From REEB481 sp964586595 (lineage in GTDB: Bacteria; Bacteroidota; Bacteroidia; NS11-12g; UBA955), in contig CAZPHB010000009.1 in the NCBI GenBank assembly GCA_964586595.1, forward strand, positions 1 through 64,000: DNA of 64,000 bases, written 5' to 3'. This document shows positions 44,728 through 53,222 of the stretch, one piece after another. The notes beneath the pieces are model-generated. The model was not told the origin of the DNA and ran no database searches. It saw only the letters and a program-made list of their open reading frames with translations. The first letter of the stretch is position 1, and the number at the start of each line of letters is the position of its first letter. A program made the translations under genes and the position numbers.

Positions 44728-45156
44728 ATGAAAACGGCTAAAGTGGTGTACAAGGGTGAACTTCAGGCGTTAAGTACGCATCTGGCTTCAGGACAGGAAC
44801 TGATTACCGACGCGCCGGTGGACAACAAAGGCAAGGGGGCAGCCTTCTCGCCCACAGATTTATGTGCAACCAGTCTGGCTTCCTGCATGATCACTACTTT
44901 AGGCATTTATGCGGAGCATCATGGGTTTACGCTCGGATCAATGGAGGCAAGTGTACAAAAAATAATGGCTTCAGATCCGCGGCGCATCGCCGGTATTGAC
45001 GTTGTTCTTGACATCGGATTGAGTCAGGAACAAATGAATGACGAAAACCTGAAATCAAAAATCATCAGCGTGGCACATACCTGCCCGGTAGCGCGTTCCC
45101 TGCATCCTGATCTGGTTCAGAACATCAGTATAAATTTTCAGAAGATCAGTGACTGA
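44728..45156 (+). CDS. OsmC-family peroxiredoxin-like protein
   Basis: A 142-residue OsmC/Ohr-fold protein. The two redox cysteines are visible in SLASCMITTLGIYA and HTCPVARSLHPD. The family reduces organic peroxides with thiol turnover; this member is of the OsmC/YhfA type rather than Ohr, by the GKGAAFSPTDL motif. ATG 44728 lies 20 bases from the divergent gene. Confidence 0.9.
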   Translation: MKTAKVVYKGELQALSTHLASGQELITDAPVDNKGKGAAFSPTDLCATSLASCMITTLGIYAEHHGFTLGSMEASVQKIMASDPRRIAGIDVVLDIGLSQEQMNDENLKSKIISVAHTCPVARSLHPDLVQNISINFQKISD

Positions 45157-45175
45157 TGGCGGGAAACAGCACTAA

Positions 45176-45448
45176 ATGCCACGGACTCTTTCCCGGCATT
45201 TTGCCGGTCATTTAACCCCAAAAAAAGTGCAGCAAACCTTCGAATATGTGAAATCCAAAGGAATAGCTACAGTTGTTCAACGACCTTTTGGTGCGCTTGA
45301 AACGTACTTAGATCCGCTTACGCTTGGACAGCCACGGCCTTTTTTACGCATTGTGCAGGAAGTAGCAACCAGAACCACCAGGGCTGTTGCAATCAAAAGC
45401 AGCGATTTGTTTTTCATGTGGATGTATTTGTTTTATGGGCAAAATTAG
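45176..45448 (+). CDS. Possible small protein, unknown
   Basis: A 90-codon open frame with coding-like composition (basic N-terminus MPRTLSRHFAGHLTPKKV, then TLGQPRPFLRIVQEVATRTTR and a hydrophobic tail FFMWMYLFYG). It overlaps the start of the downstream methyltransferase gene by 14 bases and lies 19 bases after OsmC, which suits an operon. I do not recognise it, and it could be a chance frame in a 278-base spacer. Confidence 0.35.
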   Translation: MPRTLSRHFAGHLTPKKVQQTFEYVKSKGIATVVQRPFGALETYLDPLTLGQPRPFLRIVQEVATRTTRAVAIKSSDLFFMWMYLFYGQN

Positions 45449-46601
45449 GGATATACTCGCCTCAGAAGAAACGTTTCAAAAATTATACCAACACTTGGTT
45501 TCCGGTGCAACTTTATCCCACGTGCATCAAGATGCCAGAGCATTCGTCCAGCTTCAGGCTGAATTAAGGTCGAAAGCAGCCCGCAAATTGCCTTCATGGG
45601 AAAAATCATCCTGCCTGTTTACCCGTCAATCCCTCGAACAGTGCAGTTCAGAACTACTGGCTAACTATAAATCAACCCTGGTTCGGGGAACGCTTTGTTT
45701 GGATTTAAGCGGCGGACTTGGTGCAGATGCGGTGGCATTTTCCCGTGTTTTTGAAACCGTAATTTCTGTTGACCCTGATCCAGATCTTCACGAGTTATTC
45801 CTTTGGAATGCCGCCCGTTTGGGCGTGAAAAATGTTCACCGGTTATGTGCTGATGCGGTTCAGGTATTGGAAGAAACAGATGTTCCTGCCGACTTAATCT
45901 ACCTGGATCCCGACCGCAGAAGTGCACAAGGCCGTCGTTTGGTTGGATTCAAACACTACAGCCCGGAACCTTTAGCTTTGTTCAGGAAATATGGGAACCT
46001 GGGCCGTTCGTGGTTGATCAAGCTTTCGCCTTTAGATGATTTGCATGCCATCATGCATGATTGTTCAGAAGTGAAATCTATACGTGTGATCAGTAAAGAT
46101 GCTGAGGTTAAAGAGTTGCTCCTGGAATTAATACCTGGTTACTCGGGCGTCACTGCGGTGGAGGCGGTTTTCGCAGATAGTGGACAAATCTGGACGCACT
46201 CCTGGAATCCGCAGCTTCCTGCACTTGCGATGGCTGCTGATCTTCAGGAATGGCTTTTTGATCCGGCTTCAGCCCTGATTAAGTCAGGTTTTCTGAAACA
46301 AGCCGGGCACAGCTTGCAAGCATTGAATGTTGCAGGAACCTTATGGACGGGACCAATGCGGGATCACTTACCCGGCAGATGGATGCAGGTACTCCATGTT
46401 GCCAGGGATCAGTCTCTGCGTAAATGTGGCCGGATGTTGCAGGAATTAGGCATAGATGCCGCTTTGGTCAAAGCAAAATCATACCATTTAAGTTCTGAAG
46501 AAGTGCGGAACGTATTGCAACTCGCAGAAAGTCAGGAGCATGCGGTGTACTTCATCGGTCAAGGCAAGTCAAGCCTGATGATTGTTGGTAAAATCCTGTA
46601 A
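45435..46601 (+). CDS. Class I SAM-dependent methyltransferase with THUMP-like C-terminal domain
   Basis: A 388-residue protein. The methyltransferase core (~90-260) has motif I LDLSGGLGADAVAF and LIYLDPDRRS. The C-terminal part (~300-388) fits the THUMP/ferredoxin-like domain of PG_1098-type proteins (LLQLAESQEHAVYFIG-type end). RNA is a likely substrate by analogy, but none is known. ATG 45435 is used because the frame upstream overlaps another open frame. It is convergent with hemD. Confidence 0.85.
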   Translation: MGKIRDILASEETFQKLYQHLVSGATLSHVHQDARAFVQLQAELRSKAARKLPSWEKSSCLFTRQSLEQCSSELLANYKSTLVRGTLCLDLSGGLGADAVAFSRVFETVISVDPDPDLHELFLWNAARLGVKNVHRLCADAVQVLEETDVPADLIYLDPDRRSAQGRRLVGFKHYSPEPLALFRKYGNLGRSWLIKLSPLDDLHAIMHDCSEVKSIRVISKDAEVKELLLELIPGYSGVTAVEAVFADSGQIWTHSWNPQLPALAMAADLQEWLFDPASALIKSGFLKQAGHSLQALNVAGTLWTGPMRDHLPGRWMQVLHVARDQSLRKCGRMLQELGIDAALVKAKSYHLSSEEVRNVLQLAESQEHAVYFIGQGKSSLMIVGKIL

Positions 46602-46616
46602 TGAATCTCCCCAAAG

Positions 46617-47375
46617 TTAGCCGTTGACACTCTTAATATAGTGGTCGAGTGCAGTAACCATGCTCGGTGCATCTGCTGTGGGCGCGGGAATGTCTAGGAT
46701 CAGCTGATGTTCCAGGATGGCTTTTTGTGTTGAATCACCGAAGCCCGCAATGCGTGTTTGGTTCTGCATGAAATCGGGGAAGTTGTCGTACAGTGATTTG
46801 ATATCCGCTGGGCTGAAGAAGACCAGTATGTCGTAAAAAACTTCTTTCAGGTCCGAGAGGTCGGAACTTACGGTTCTGTAAATGGTAAATTCTGTCAGGT
46901 TTAACTTGTTGGCCTTGAAGAAATCAGGAATGCTTGGCTTTCTGATGTCTGAACACGGGAACAGAAATTTTTCAGCCGGGTGCGCTTTGCAGAGGTTCAA
47001 GAAACCTGCCTCGCCACCGGTTTTCCCGCAAAACATTTTCCGCTTTCTGAGCACGATGTATTTCTGGACGTAGTTGGAAATGTTCTCGCTCAGACTGAAA
47101 TACTTCATTTCAGGCGGCATTTCAATCTTTAGGGATTCACAAACCTTGAAGAAGTTGTCGACGGCGTTCTTCGAGTTGAAAATTATGGCCGTATGGTCCA
47201 GAATGTTCACCCGTTGCTGCCTGAGTTCTTTAGCGGTTAGGGGTTCGATGTGGATGAAGGGTCGGAAGTCAATTTTCAGCTTGAATTTCTTGGCGATTTC
47301 TTCATAAACATTCTTGCCAGCCTCCGGTGGGGGTTGTGTGATGAGGATGCTTTTAACTTTAATCGCTCGGGTCAT
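46617..47375 (-). CDS. hemD: Uroporphyrinogen-III synthase
   Basis: A 252-residue two-domain protein that closes hydroxymethylbilane to uroporphyrinogen III. HemD is poorly conserved; the first-domain IIFNSKNAVDNFF, central YRTV and IRVLVFFSP-like second-domain motifs (YDILVFFSPADIKSL), with FGDSTQKA, support it. It starts directly after the stop of the DUF4271 gene. It supplies heme for the oxidase. Confidence 0.85.
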   Translation of the reverse strand: MTRAIKVKSILITQPPPEAGKNVYEEIAKKFKLKIDFRPFIHIEPLTAKELRQQRVNILDHTAIIFNSKNAVDNFFKVCESLKIEMPPEMKYFSLSENISNYVQKYIVLRKRKMFCGKTGGEAGFLNLCKAHPAEKFLFPCSDIRKPSIPDFFKANKLNLTEFTIYRTVSSDLSDLKEVFYDILVFFSPADIKSLYDNFPDFMQNQTRIAGFGDSTQKAILEHQLILDIPAPTADAPSMVTALDHYIKSVNG

Positions 47376-48290
47376 TTAAGTAAGCGTCTGGCTGATAAAT
47401 GTGAATAACAGGAGGTGCGGAAGTATTTCGAAAGCGCAAAAATACAATATACCGAAGAAATTAAAGTACCCGTAGCGAATTTGCATGAACACACTGATCA
47501 GAACCCGAATCAAAACCAGTAACAACAAAAGGTAAAGCATCACGTTTCCGGCAGCTGTATGGTTGAGTTGTTCGATGTTGAAGTACAGAATCAGACTGAA
47601 TGGCAACAAGAAGAGCGCGGTAAAAAGCTCAAAGTTGGTTTTGAACAAGGTGATGATGCGGTGCATGGGTGTTAGGTCAAGCAGGTAGCAATGCAGGCTT
47701 TGATTGAGGAACAACACCAAACGCCACAGCAAGAGCAGCGCCAGCAGCACAATGAAAAACAGAGGATTGTTCGCAACCTGAATGTATCCTGAATACACAC
47801 ACCACACCACAATGAGTTGTGCATAAGCCGCCTGCCCGATGAGCACAGATAAGATGCTGCTCGCGCCAATCGTTGTTTTCATGTTTTCCAACAGGTCGTT
47901 GAACTGCGAGCGGCTAAACAATGCGCGGTACCGTGCGTAAAAAAGGGCAGGGAAAAAGCTTCTGTTGGCAACCAGCATCAACAGCAGCACGATGCTGCTG
48001 TAAAAAAACCAGTTTTTGGGAGTGCTTTGCCTTTTGTACACCAGGTTCATAAATGGCGATAGCGGATCTTCCTGCCGGGGAAGTTGGGTCTTGTTGAACT
48101 TGGGCGTGAAATGTGCACGCAGCATGCTGCGGGTGCTGTCGGTACGCATGCTGTCTGCGAAGGGATGCACTTTCCAAACCCTGACATAGCGTGGGGTGCT
48201 GTCGCTTTGGGCAACCACAGCCGGAGCATCTTGCCCGGAAAGCGCAGTATGACCCAATAAGAAGCCCAGAATCAAAATGAAATGGCGCAT
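47376..48290 (-). CDS. DUF4271 membrane protein
   Basis: A 304-residue protein with a signal peptide or first helix (ILILGFLLGHTAL), a soluble stretch to residue ~95 and six to seven membrane helices. The motif LYARYRALFSRSQFNDLL and the order Omp85-like/DUF4271/hemD fit the Bacteroidota DUF4271 family. Function is unknown. ATG 48290 lies two bases after the upstream stop, so the three genes are an operon. Confidence 0.82.
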   Translation of the reverse strand: MRHFILILGFLLGHTALSGQDAPAVVAQSDSTPRYVRVWKVHPFADSMRTDSTRSMLRAHFTPKFNKTQLPRQEDPLSPFMNLVYKRQSTPKNWFFYSSIVLLLMLVANRSFFPALFYARYRALFSRSQFNDLLENMKTTIGASSILSVLIGQAAYAQLIVVWCVYSGYIQVANNPLFFIVLLALLLLWRLVLFLNQSLHCYLLDLTPMHRIITLFKTNFELFTALFLLPFSLILYFNIEQLNHTAAGNVMLYLLLLLVLIRVLISVFMQIRYGYFNFFGILYFCAFEILPHLLLFTFISQTLT

Positions 48291-48292
48291 GG

Positions 48293-49972
48293 TTAAAAAT
48301 GGCTGATTAATCCTGCATGGATTTTTGATTCCCGCCAACTGAGGGGATTCCCGGATTCCTGTCCCAATGCCCAGATGATTTGAAGGATGCCAGGCTTGGT
48401 TTCAAAACCAATGCTGCAACCGAAGCCGTGAAACCGCCGTTCCTGATTGCGCACCACAGCAGTGTTTAACCAAGTTTGTGCTCCGTTCCAAAATAGTCCG
48501 GCATGGGTTCTTTCAGTAAGTAGGTAACGGAGTTCGATGGTGCTCATCAGCCAGCTGCTGGCAAAAATACGTTGTTCGTTGAAACCACGGAGGTTTGAAA
48601 ATCCACCCAATCTTGTGGCTTGGGCCACCGAGCTGATTTCATCCTGCAGCCATTGTCCTTCAATTCCTGCCATCAGCCTGAATGCACCGCGAAGTTTTAC
48701 CACACCTTGCAGTTTTCCCTGAATCCTCCATGGATTGCTGTTCAATGCTCCTGCCCGCGCTAAAGAATCATAGATGTTCAGGGGTAATTGTTCAATGGCC
48801 GGGTTTCTTTTGATGCTTTTTGTTCCCGTAGCCACATTCAATTCCATAGCCCAGCCCTTCCCGGGGTTGATTGGGTGATCCAGATTGCGATACTGCAATC
48901 CAAGCTGATAGAGTTGAACCCTGCAGCCCAGATTATCCGGAAGGGCTCGGTTCTTCACAATAAACTGACTGTCAATGTTTTGCTGAATGTGGTTTTGTTG
49001 TTCATAGCCTGCCTGAAGTTCCAGTTTACGCCACATCCAGCCTGCGCGTATGGCGGGATTCACGGTGGCGAAACTGCTGTCCATGCGCGCAGCGCGAAAT
49101 GACAAGCCCGCAGTAACAGGGAGTCCGGCAGGGAAGGGTGCCCGCAGCTCAAGGTGCATGTCCTGCGACATTCCATTGAAGTTACGCCAGGCCGCATGTA
49201 CCATCCAGGCTCTTGAAAACAAATGTTCCAAATGCAGGCGTGCTTCTCCCGTAATGATGGGTTTGTTGCTTCCGGCACGGTTGCCAATGCCGGCCAGCAA
49301 CAGCAACTGATTGGCCGCAATTGGTGCTGCCGGAAGGTAAACTCCGGCTTTAGTGCCGGCATACATCAGCATTGGCTGCCCTGTCCAGCGGTAAGGTGCG
49401 GTCATGTCCAGCCGTGCCCTGATGGTTTCCGGCGCAATGGGTTTCCATATCGAACCCGGTGACAGTCCCAGTGCGCGCATCAGCCAAACGCCGTCAGGGG
49501 CCGGCGTGCCGGCAAAAATGATGCTGTCCCAAAAAAACTGCGCGCCGGGGCGGAAGTTCACGTGCAGTTGATAAGCACCGCATTGTGGTTGCCTGATGGT
49601 GCGTAAAACCTGCGCAAATGGGTATCCTGCATTGTTGGCGGCCTGTACGGCATTTTTGCACAACAAATCTATTTCTTGCAGTGCCATGCCCGCCCGGAAC
49701 TGTGCCGGATAGGTTTGCCAGCAAACCAGTTCCGATGCACCTTGAATGAAGATGCTGTCTGAAGTATATCCAATGCCTCGCGTGCAACGATGCTGCCAGA
49801 TTCCGCGGATGCGCACGGAGTCAGTGCACGCTGCCTCCAAATACCCGCGCATATGTTGTTGCGCCAGCCATTGTTGTTTTTTGTTTGTCTGGATGTGAAA
49901 CACCTGGTGGCCGCTTCCCGGCTTCATGCACGATGAAACCAACAGGGAAAAAAGCAGAAGCAGTTGCCACAT
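48293..49972 (-). CDS. Omp85-like outer-membrane beta-barrel with lipoprotein signal
   Basis: A 559-residue protein. ATG 49972 gives a short lipoprotein signal ending LLVSSC. Residues ~30-200 look POTRA-like (IDLLCKNAVQAANNAGYPFAQV, FFWDSIIFAGTPAPDGVWLMRALGL). The rest is a barrel with the FSNLRGFNEQ motif (Omp85 VRGF/Y type) and a terminal strand ending HAGLISHF. It is smaller than BamA. Together with the TamL-like gene it is a second lipid-anchored Omp85-like protein in the window. First gene of the DUF4271-hemD operon. Its substrate is unknown. Confidence 0.75.
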   Translation of the reverse strand: MWQLLLLFSLLVSSCMKPGSGHQVFHIQTNKKQQWLAQQHMRGYLEAACTDSVRIRGIWQHRCTRGIGYTSDSIFIQGASELVCWQTYPAQFRAGMALQEIDLLCKNAVQAANNAGYPFAQVLRTIRQPQCGAYQLHVNFRPGAQFFWDSIIFAGTPAPDGVWLMRALGLSPGSIWKPIAPETIRARLDMTAPYRWTGQPMLMYAGTKAGVYLPAAPIAANQLLLLAGIGNRAGSNKPIITGEARLHLEHLFSRAWMVHAAWRNFNGMSQDMHLELRAPFPAGLPVTAGLSFRAARMDSSFATVNPAIRAGWMWRKLELQAGYEQQNHIQQNIDSQFIVKNRALPDNLGCRVQLYQLGLQYRNLDHPINPGKGWAMELNVATGTKSIKRNPAIEQLPLNIYDSLARAGALNSNPWRIQGKLQGVVKLRGAFRLMAGIEGQWLQDEISSVAQATRLGGFSNLRGFNEQRIFASSWLMSTIELRYLLTERTHAGLFWNGAQTWLNTAVVRNQERRFHGFGCSIGFETKPGILQIIWALGQESGNPLSWRESKIHAGLISHF

Positions 49973-50013
49973 GCGTACAAATGTCAAACAGTCGCTGCAA
50001 TTTTGAAAGCACA

Positions 50014-51147
50014 ATGGCAGGCTTGTACATCCATATTCCTTATTGCAGAAAAGCCTGCTTCTACTGCAACTTTCATTTCAGTGTGCATACAGGTGGCTGG
50101 AAGGAAATGCTTCAGGCCATCCTTCGCGAAGCCCAAACAGAAGCGCCATATTGGTCGGATGTGCGGTTTGATTCTATCTATTTTGGCGGTGGAACACCTT
50201 CGCTGATCCCTGCGGAAGCTCTTGCTGCGTTTATTCGCGCGCTGCAATCGCAATTTAATCTGGCAGAAAACCTGGAGTTTACCCTGGAAGCCAATCCTGA
50301 TGATGTGGACATTGAGCGCATTGCCGCGTGGCAGGAAGCTGGCGTGAACAGGGTCAGCCTGGGTCTGCAAAGTTTCTCCGATGCCGAACTCTCCTGGATG
50401 AATCGGGCGCATCATGCCGCCCAGTCGGAAGCAGCGTTGAACCTATTGCTGCAGGCAGGCATCCCATCGGTGAATGTCGATTTAATCTATGGCAGCCCCT
50501 TGTTGTCGGACGATGAATGGATTTCATCACTGCACAAAGTGTTCAGCAGCGGTGCCGACCACCTGAGTGCCTATGCCTTAACCCTGGAAGCAGATACGCC
50601 GTACAAAAAATTGGTGCAGCAAGGTAAATATGCTCCGCCCGATGAGGAACGGCAGGCCCGCCAATTTGACTTGTTGATGGAAGCCGCCGCTGCTGCCGGC
50701 TGGGAACACTATGAAATCAGCAACTTGTGCAAACCGGGCAGCCGTGCCAAACACAATACTGCGTATTGGTTCAACAAACCCTACCTGGGTATTGGGCCCT
50801 CCGCGCACAGCTACAGAAATAGCCGCCGGATGTGGAATGTTTCCGACAACAAAAGTTATGTGGCACAGGCCGAGGCGGGCTGTTGGCAGCGCTCGGAAGA
50901 GATTTTAAACCCCAAAACCATGCTCAACGAGTTGGTGATGACCCGAATCAGGCTTTCAGAAGGCTTGTCGCTTACAGAAGCGGAACAACTTGTTCCCGGA
51001 TTTTCCGAACAGAATAAAGCAGCGTTGCGCGGTTTTGTGGAACGCGGATGGGCCGTTCAGGAAGAAGGAGTATTCAGGCTGCTGAATTCGGGCCGTCATT
51101 ATGCCGATGCCATTGCTGCATCGTTGATGCTGGTTGAGGGCGATTAG
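50014..51147 (+). CDS. hemW: Radical SAM heme chaperone HemW
   Basis: A 377-residue HemN-like protein. The radical-SAM motif is HIPYCRKACFYCNF: the fourth Cys of true HemN (CxC) is replaced, which marks HemW. Also seen are GGGTPSLI and the C-terminal HemN_C domain (~310-375). HemW binds and transfers heme. ATG 50014 begins with the canonical MAGLYIHIPYC; the frame is open upstream over the divergent gene. It overlaps the convergent engB by four bases. Confidence 0.93.
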   Translation: MAGLYIHIPYCRKACFYCNFHFSVHTGGWKEMLQAILREAQTEAPYWSDVRFDSIYFGGGTPSLIPAEALAAFIRALQSQFNLAENLEFTLEANPDDVDIERIAAWQEAGVNRVSLGLQSFSDAELSWMNRAHHAAQSEAALNLLLQAGIPSVNVDLIYGSPLLSDDEWISSLHKVFSSGADHLSAYALTLEADTPYKKLVQQGKYAPPDEERQARQFDLLMEAAAAAGWEHYEISNLCKPGSRAKHNTAYWFNKPYLGIGPSAHSYRNSRRMWNVSDNKSYVAQAEAGCWQRSEEILNPKTMLNELVMTRIRLSEGLSLTEAEQLVPGFSEQNKAALRGFVERGWAVQEEGVFRLLNSGRHYADAIAASLMLVEGD

Positions 51148-51746
51148 GCTTTAGATCCGGCGGATTCCATAAAGGCCACCAGCTCCTCGCGGCCAATGCC
51201 GTCTTCTGCTGAAGTAATAAACTGCATGGGCAATTCTTCCCAATCCTGATGCAATGCCTCGCGAATAACCTCAAGTTTGGCATCCAGTTCTTTCATGCGC
51301 TTTTTATCGGCTTTGGTGTAAATGATGGCCAGCGGGATTCCATTTGTACCCAGCCAGCGAATGAATTCAAGATCTATGGCTTGCGGCTGAATGCGGCTGT
51401 CCACCAGCACAAAGGCGCAATACAGATTCTTCCGCTCCTGAAAATAGCGTCGGATCATCTGTTCAAAGGCGCCGCGTTTTTCTTTAGACACGCGTGCATA
51501 TCCATAGCCCGGCAAATCGGCAATATTCCAGCGGGAGTTGATGTCAAACAGGTTGATGGTTTGCGTTTTTCCGGGATTTGCCGAAGTGTGGGCAAGGTTT
51601 TTTCGCCCGCAAAGCATGTTGATCAGCGAGGATTTACCCACATTGCTTCTGCCGATGAAGGCAAATTCAGGCATGTTTCCTTCCGGCATTTTTCCTACTT
51701 CCGGCCAGGAGCCAATAAATCGTGCGTGCAGTGTGGTTCCGGACAT
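51144..51746 (-). CDS. engB: Ribosome biogenesis GTPase YsxC/EngB
   Basis: A 200-residue TRAFAC GTPase needed for large-subunit assembly. Motifs: G1 GRSNVGKSS (~residues 32-40), G3 DLPGYGYARV, G4 YTKADKK. The length is normal. It is divergent from ubiE; its start lies 50 bases from the ubiE -7 box. Confidence 0.95.
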   Translation of the reverse strand: MSGTTLHARFIGSWPEVGKMPEGNMPEFAFIGRSNVGKSSLINMLCGRKNLAHTSANPGKTQTINLFDINSRWNIADLPGYGYARVSKEKRGAFEQMIRRYFQERKNLYCAFVLVDSRIQPQAIDLEFIRWLGTNGIPLAIIYTKADKKRMKELDAKLEVIREALHQDWEELPMQFITSAEDGIGREELVAFMESAGSKA

Positions 51747-51796
51747 GCTGCAAAGTTCCGTCAGCGACAGGAATTATTTACAGATGCAGGCCTACT

Positions 51797-51804
51797 TATA
51801 TTTG
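51797..51804 (+). promoter_or_regulatory. -7 box TATATTTG for the ubiE operon
   Basis: TATATTTG fits TAnnTTTG. It lies inside the frame that could extend ubiE upstream, arguing that translation starts after it, at TTG 51814. Confidence 0.6.
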
Positions 51805-51813
51805 CACCTCATT

Positions 51814-52542
51814 TTGCGCACCGTTAAACCCAACCCACAGGCTGAAGCTTCAAAAAAAGAGCAGGTAGAACACATGTTCGATGCCATTTCCGGTCGATAC
51901 GATCTGTTGAACAGAATGTTGTCGTTCGGGATTGACATCGGCTGGCGTAAGAAGGTGAAGAAGGCCATTGCCGATGCCGGAGCCCGCAGCGTGCTTGATG
52001 TGGCTACCGGAACCGCGGATATGGCCATCGAGCTGGCTGCGCTGCCTCAGGTAAACCACATCACCGGCGTAGATATTTCTGCCGGCATGTTGTCCTTTGG
52101 CCAACAGAAAATAGACCGCAAAGCCCTCAACGAAAAAATCAAACTGCAACAGGCCGATTCCGAGCAGTTGCCCTTCCCGGATGCCAGTTTTGATGCCTGC
52201 ACCGTTTGTTTTGGGGTGCGGAATTTTGAACACCTTTCGCGCGGAATTACAGAAATGGCCCGCGTACTGCGCCCCGGCGGAACTTTGCTGGTGCTGGAAT
52301 TTTCCAGACCCAAAAATCCTGTGTTTAAAGCGTTGTACTGGTTTTATTTCGGGAAAATATTGCCAGCCCTAGGCCGGCTTATTTCCGGCAGCAACAATGC
52401 CTATCGCTACCTTCCGGAATCGGTGAAGGTGTTTCCCGACGGGAAGGATTTTCTGCACATCATGGAAGGTGCCGGCATACGCAATGCCAAGGCCAAACCG
52501 TTAACATTTGGAATTTGTACCCTTTACAGCGGAACACGTTGA
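51814..52542 (+). CDS. ubiE: Demethylmenaquinone methyltransferase
   Basis: A 242-residue MenG/UbiE methyltransferase, the last step of menaquinone synthesis. Motifs: EASKKEQVEHMFDAISGRYDLLN, DVATGTADMAIEL and LVLEFSRP. No ATG fits: the upstream in-frame ATG (51784) precedes the -7 box. TTG 51814, ten bases after that box, gives the family's normal length. Its TGA overlaps the porT TTG start (TTGA). Menaquinone is the expected electron carrier to the respiratory chain. Confidence 0.9.
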   Translation: MRTVKPNPQAEASKKEQVEHMFDAISGRYDLLNRMLSFGIDIGWRKKVKKAIADAGARSVLDVATGTADMAIELAALPQVNHITGVDISAGMLSFGQQKIDRKALNEKIKLQQADSEQLPFPDASFDACTVCFGVRNFEHLSRGITEMARVLRPGGTLLVLEFSRPKNPVFKALYWFYFGKILPALGRLISGSNNAYRYLPESVKVFPDGKDFLHIMEGAGIRNAKAKPLTFGICTLYSGTR

Positions 52543-53222
52543 GGTTCACCACCACCATCATCGCCCTGATTTTTGGCTTTGCTGCGCAGGCGCAGGAAGT
52601 TGACCCAACGCGGGAATACAAGCCCATGCACTTCGGCATTTCCATCGCCATGTGCCAGGCCAAGATGAAAACCACCTTTTCGCCTTCTTTTTACCAAACC
52701 ACCGATTCCCTGTATTCCATCACCAATCAGGGATTTCCAGGTGTTGGATTTGGCGGGGTGCTGGCCTTTCGCCTCAGCGAACATCTGGAATTCCGCACGC
52801 TCGCGATGTTGCACCTGCTGCAGCGAAACATGCAGTTTCAGTTCAATGACCGCAAGGACGACATCAAGCTGGAAACGGTGAGCTTCGACATTCCGGTAGG
52901 GTTCAAATACAAAAGCGACCGCCACAAGAACACCCGCTTTTACGTATTGGGTGGGGCGCGCTGGACCCACGATTTCCAATCGAACGAAGACGCCGACCTG
53001 AATCCGGTGAAACCCATCGTTGCCAGCAAGAAAAACGTGTATTTCTACGAGTTTGGTTCGGGCGTGGAATTTCACCTGGAATATGTGATGTTCGGGCTGG
53101 AACTGAAGATGAGCAATTCGCTGAACAATGCATTGGTAAAAGTTCCGGGCAGCATTTATTCGGGCTCATTGAACGCGATGAACCCGAGAATCTTTCAACT
53201 TTCCCTGCTCTTTGAATACTGA
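52539..53222 (+). CDS. porT: T9SS protein PorT
   Basis: A 227-residue outer-membrane barrel with a signal peptide (LRFTTTIIALIFGFAAQAQ, the first codon TTG). The mature protein has eight or so strands (FGISIAMCQAKMKTTF, LAFRLSEHLEFRTLAML, FDIPVGFKYKS, PRIFQLSLLFEY). PorT is required for T9SS, and its place after ubiE is conserved in this phylum. TTG 52539 overlaps the ubiE stop; an upstream TTG (52515) would lie inside ubiE. Confidence 0.85.
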   Translation: MRFTTTIIALIFGFAAQAQEVDPTREYKPMHFGISIAMCQAKMKTTFSPSFYQTTDSLYSITNQGFPGVGFGGVLAFRLSEHLEFRTLAMLHLLQRNMQFQFNDRKDDIKLETVSFDIPVGFKYKSDRHKNTRFYVLGGARWTHDFQSNEDADLNPVKPIVASKKNVYFYEFGSGVEFHLEYVMFGLELKMSNSLNNALVKVPGSIYSGSLNAMNPRIFQLSLLFEY

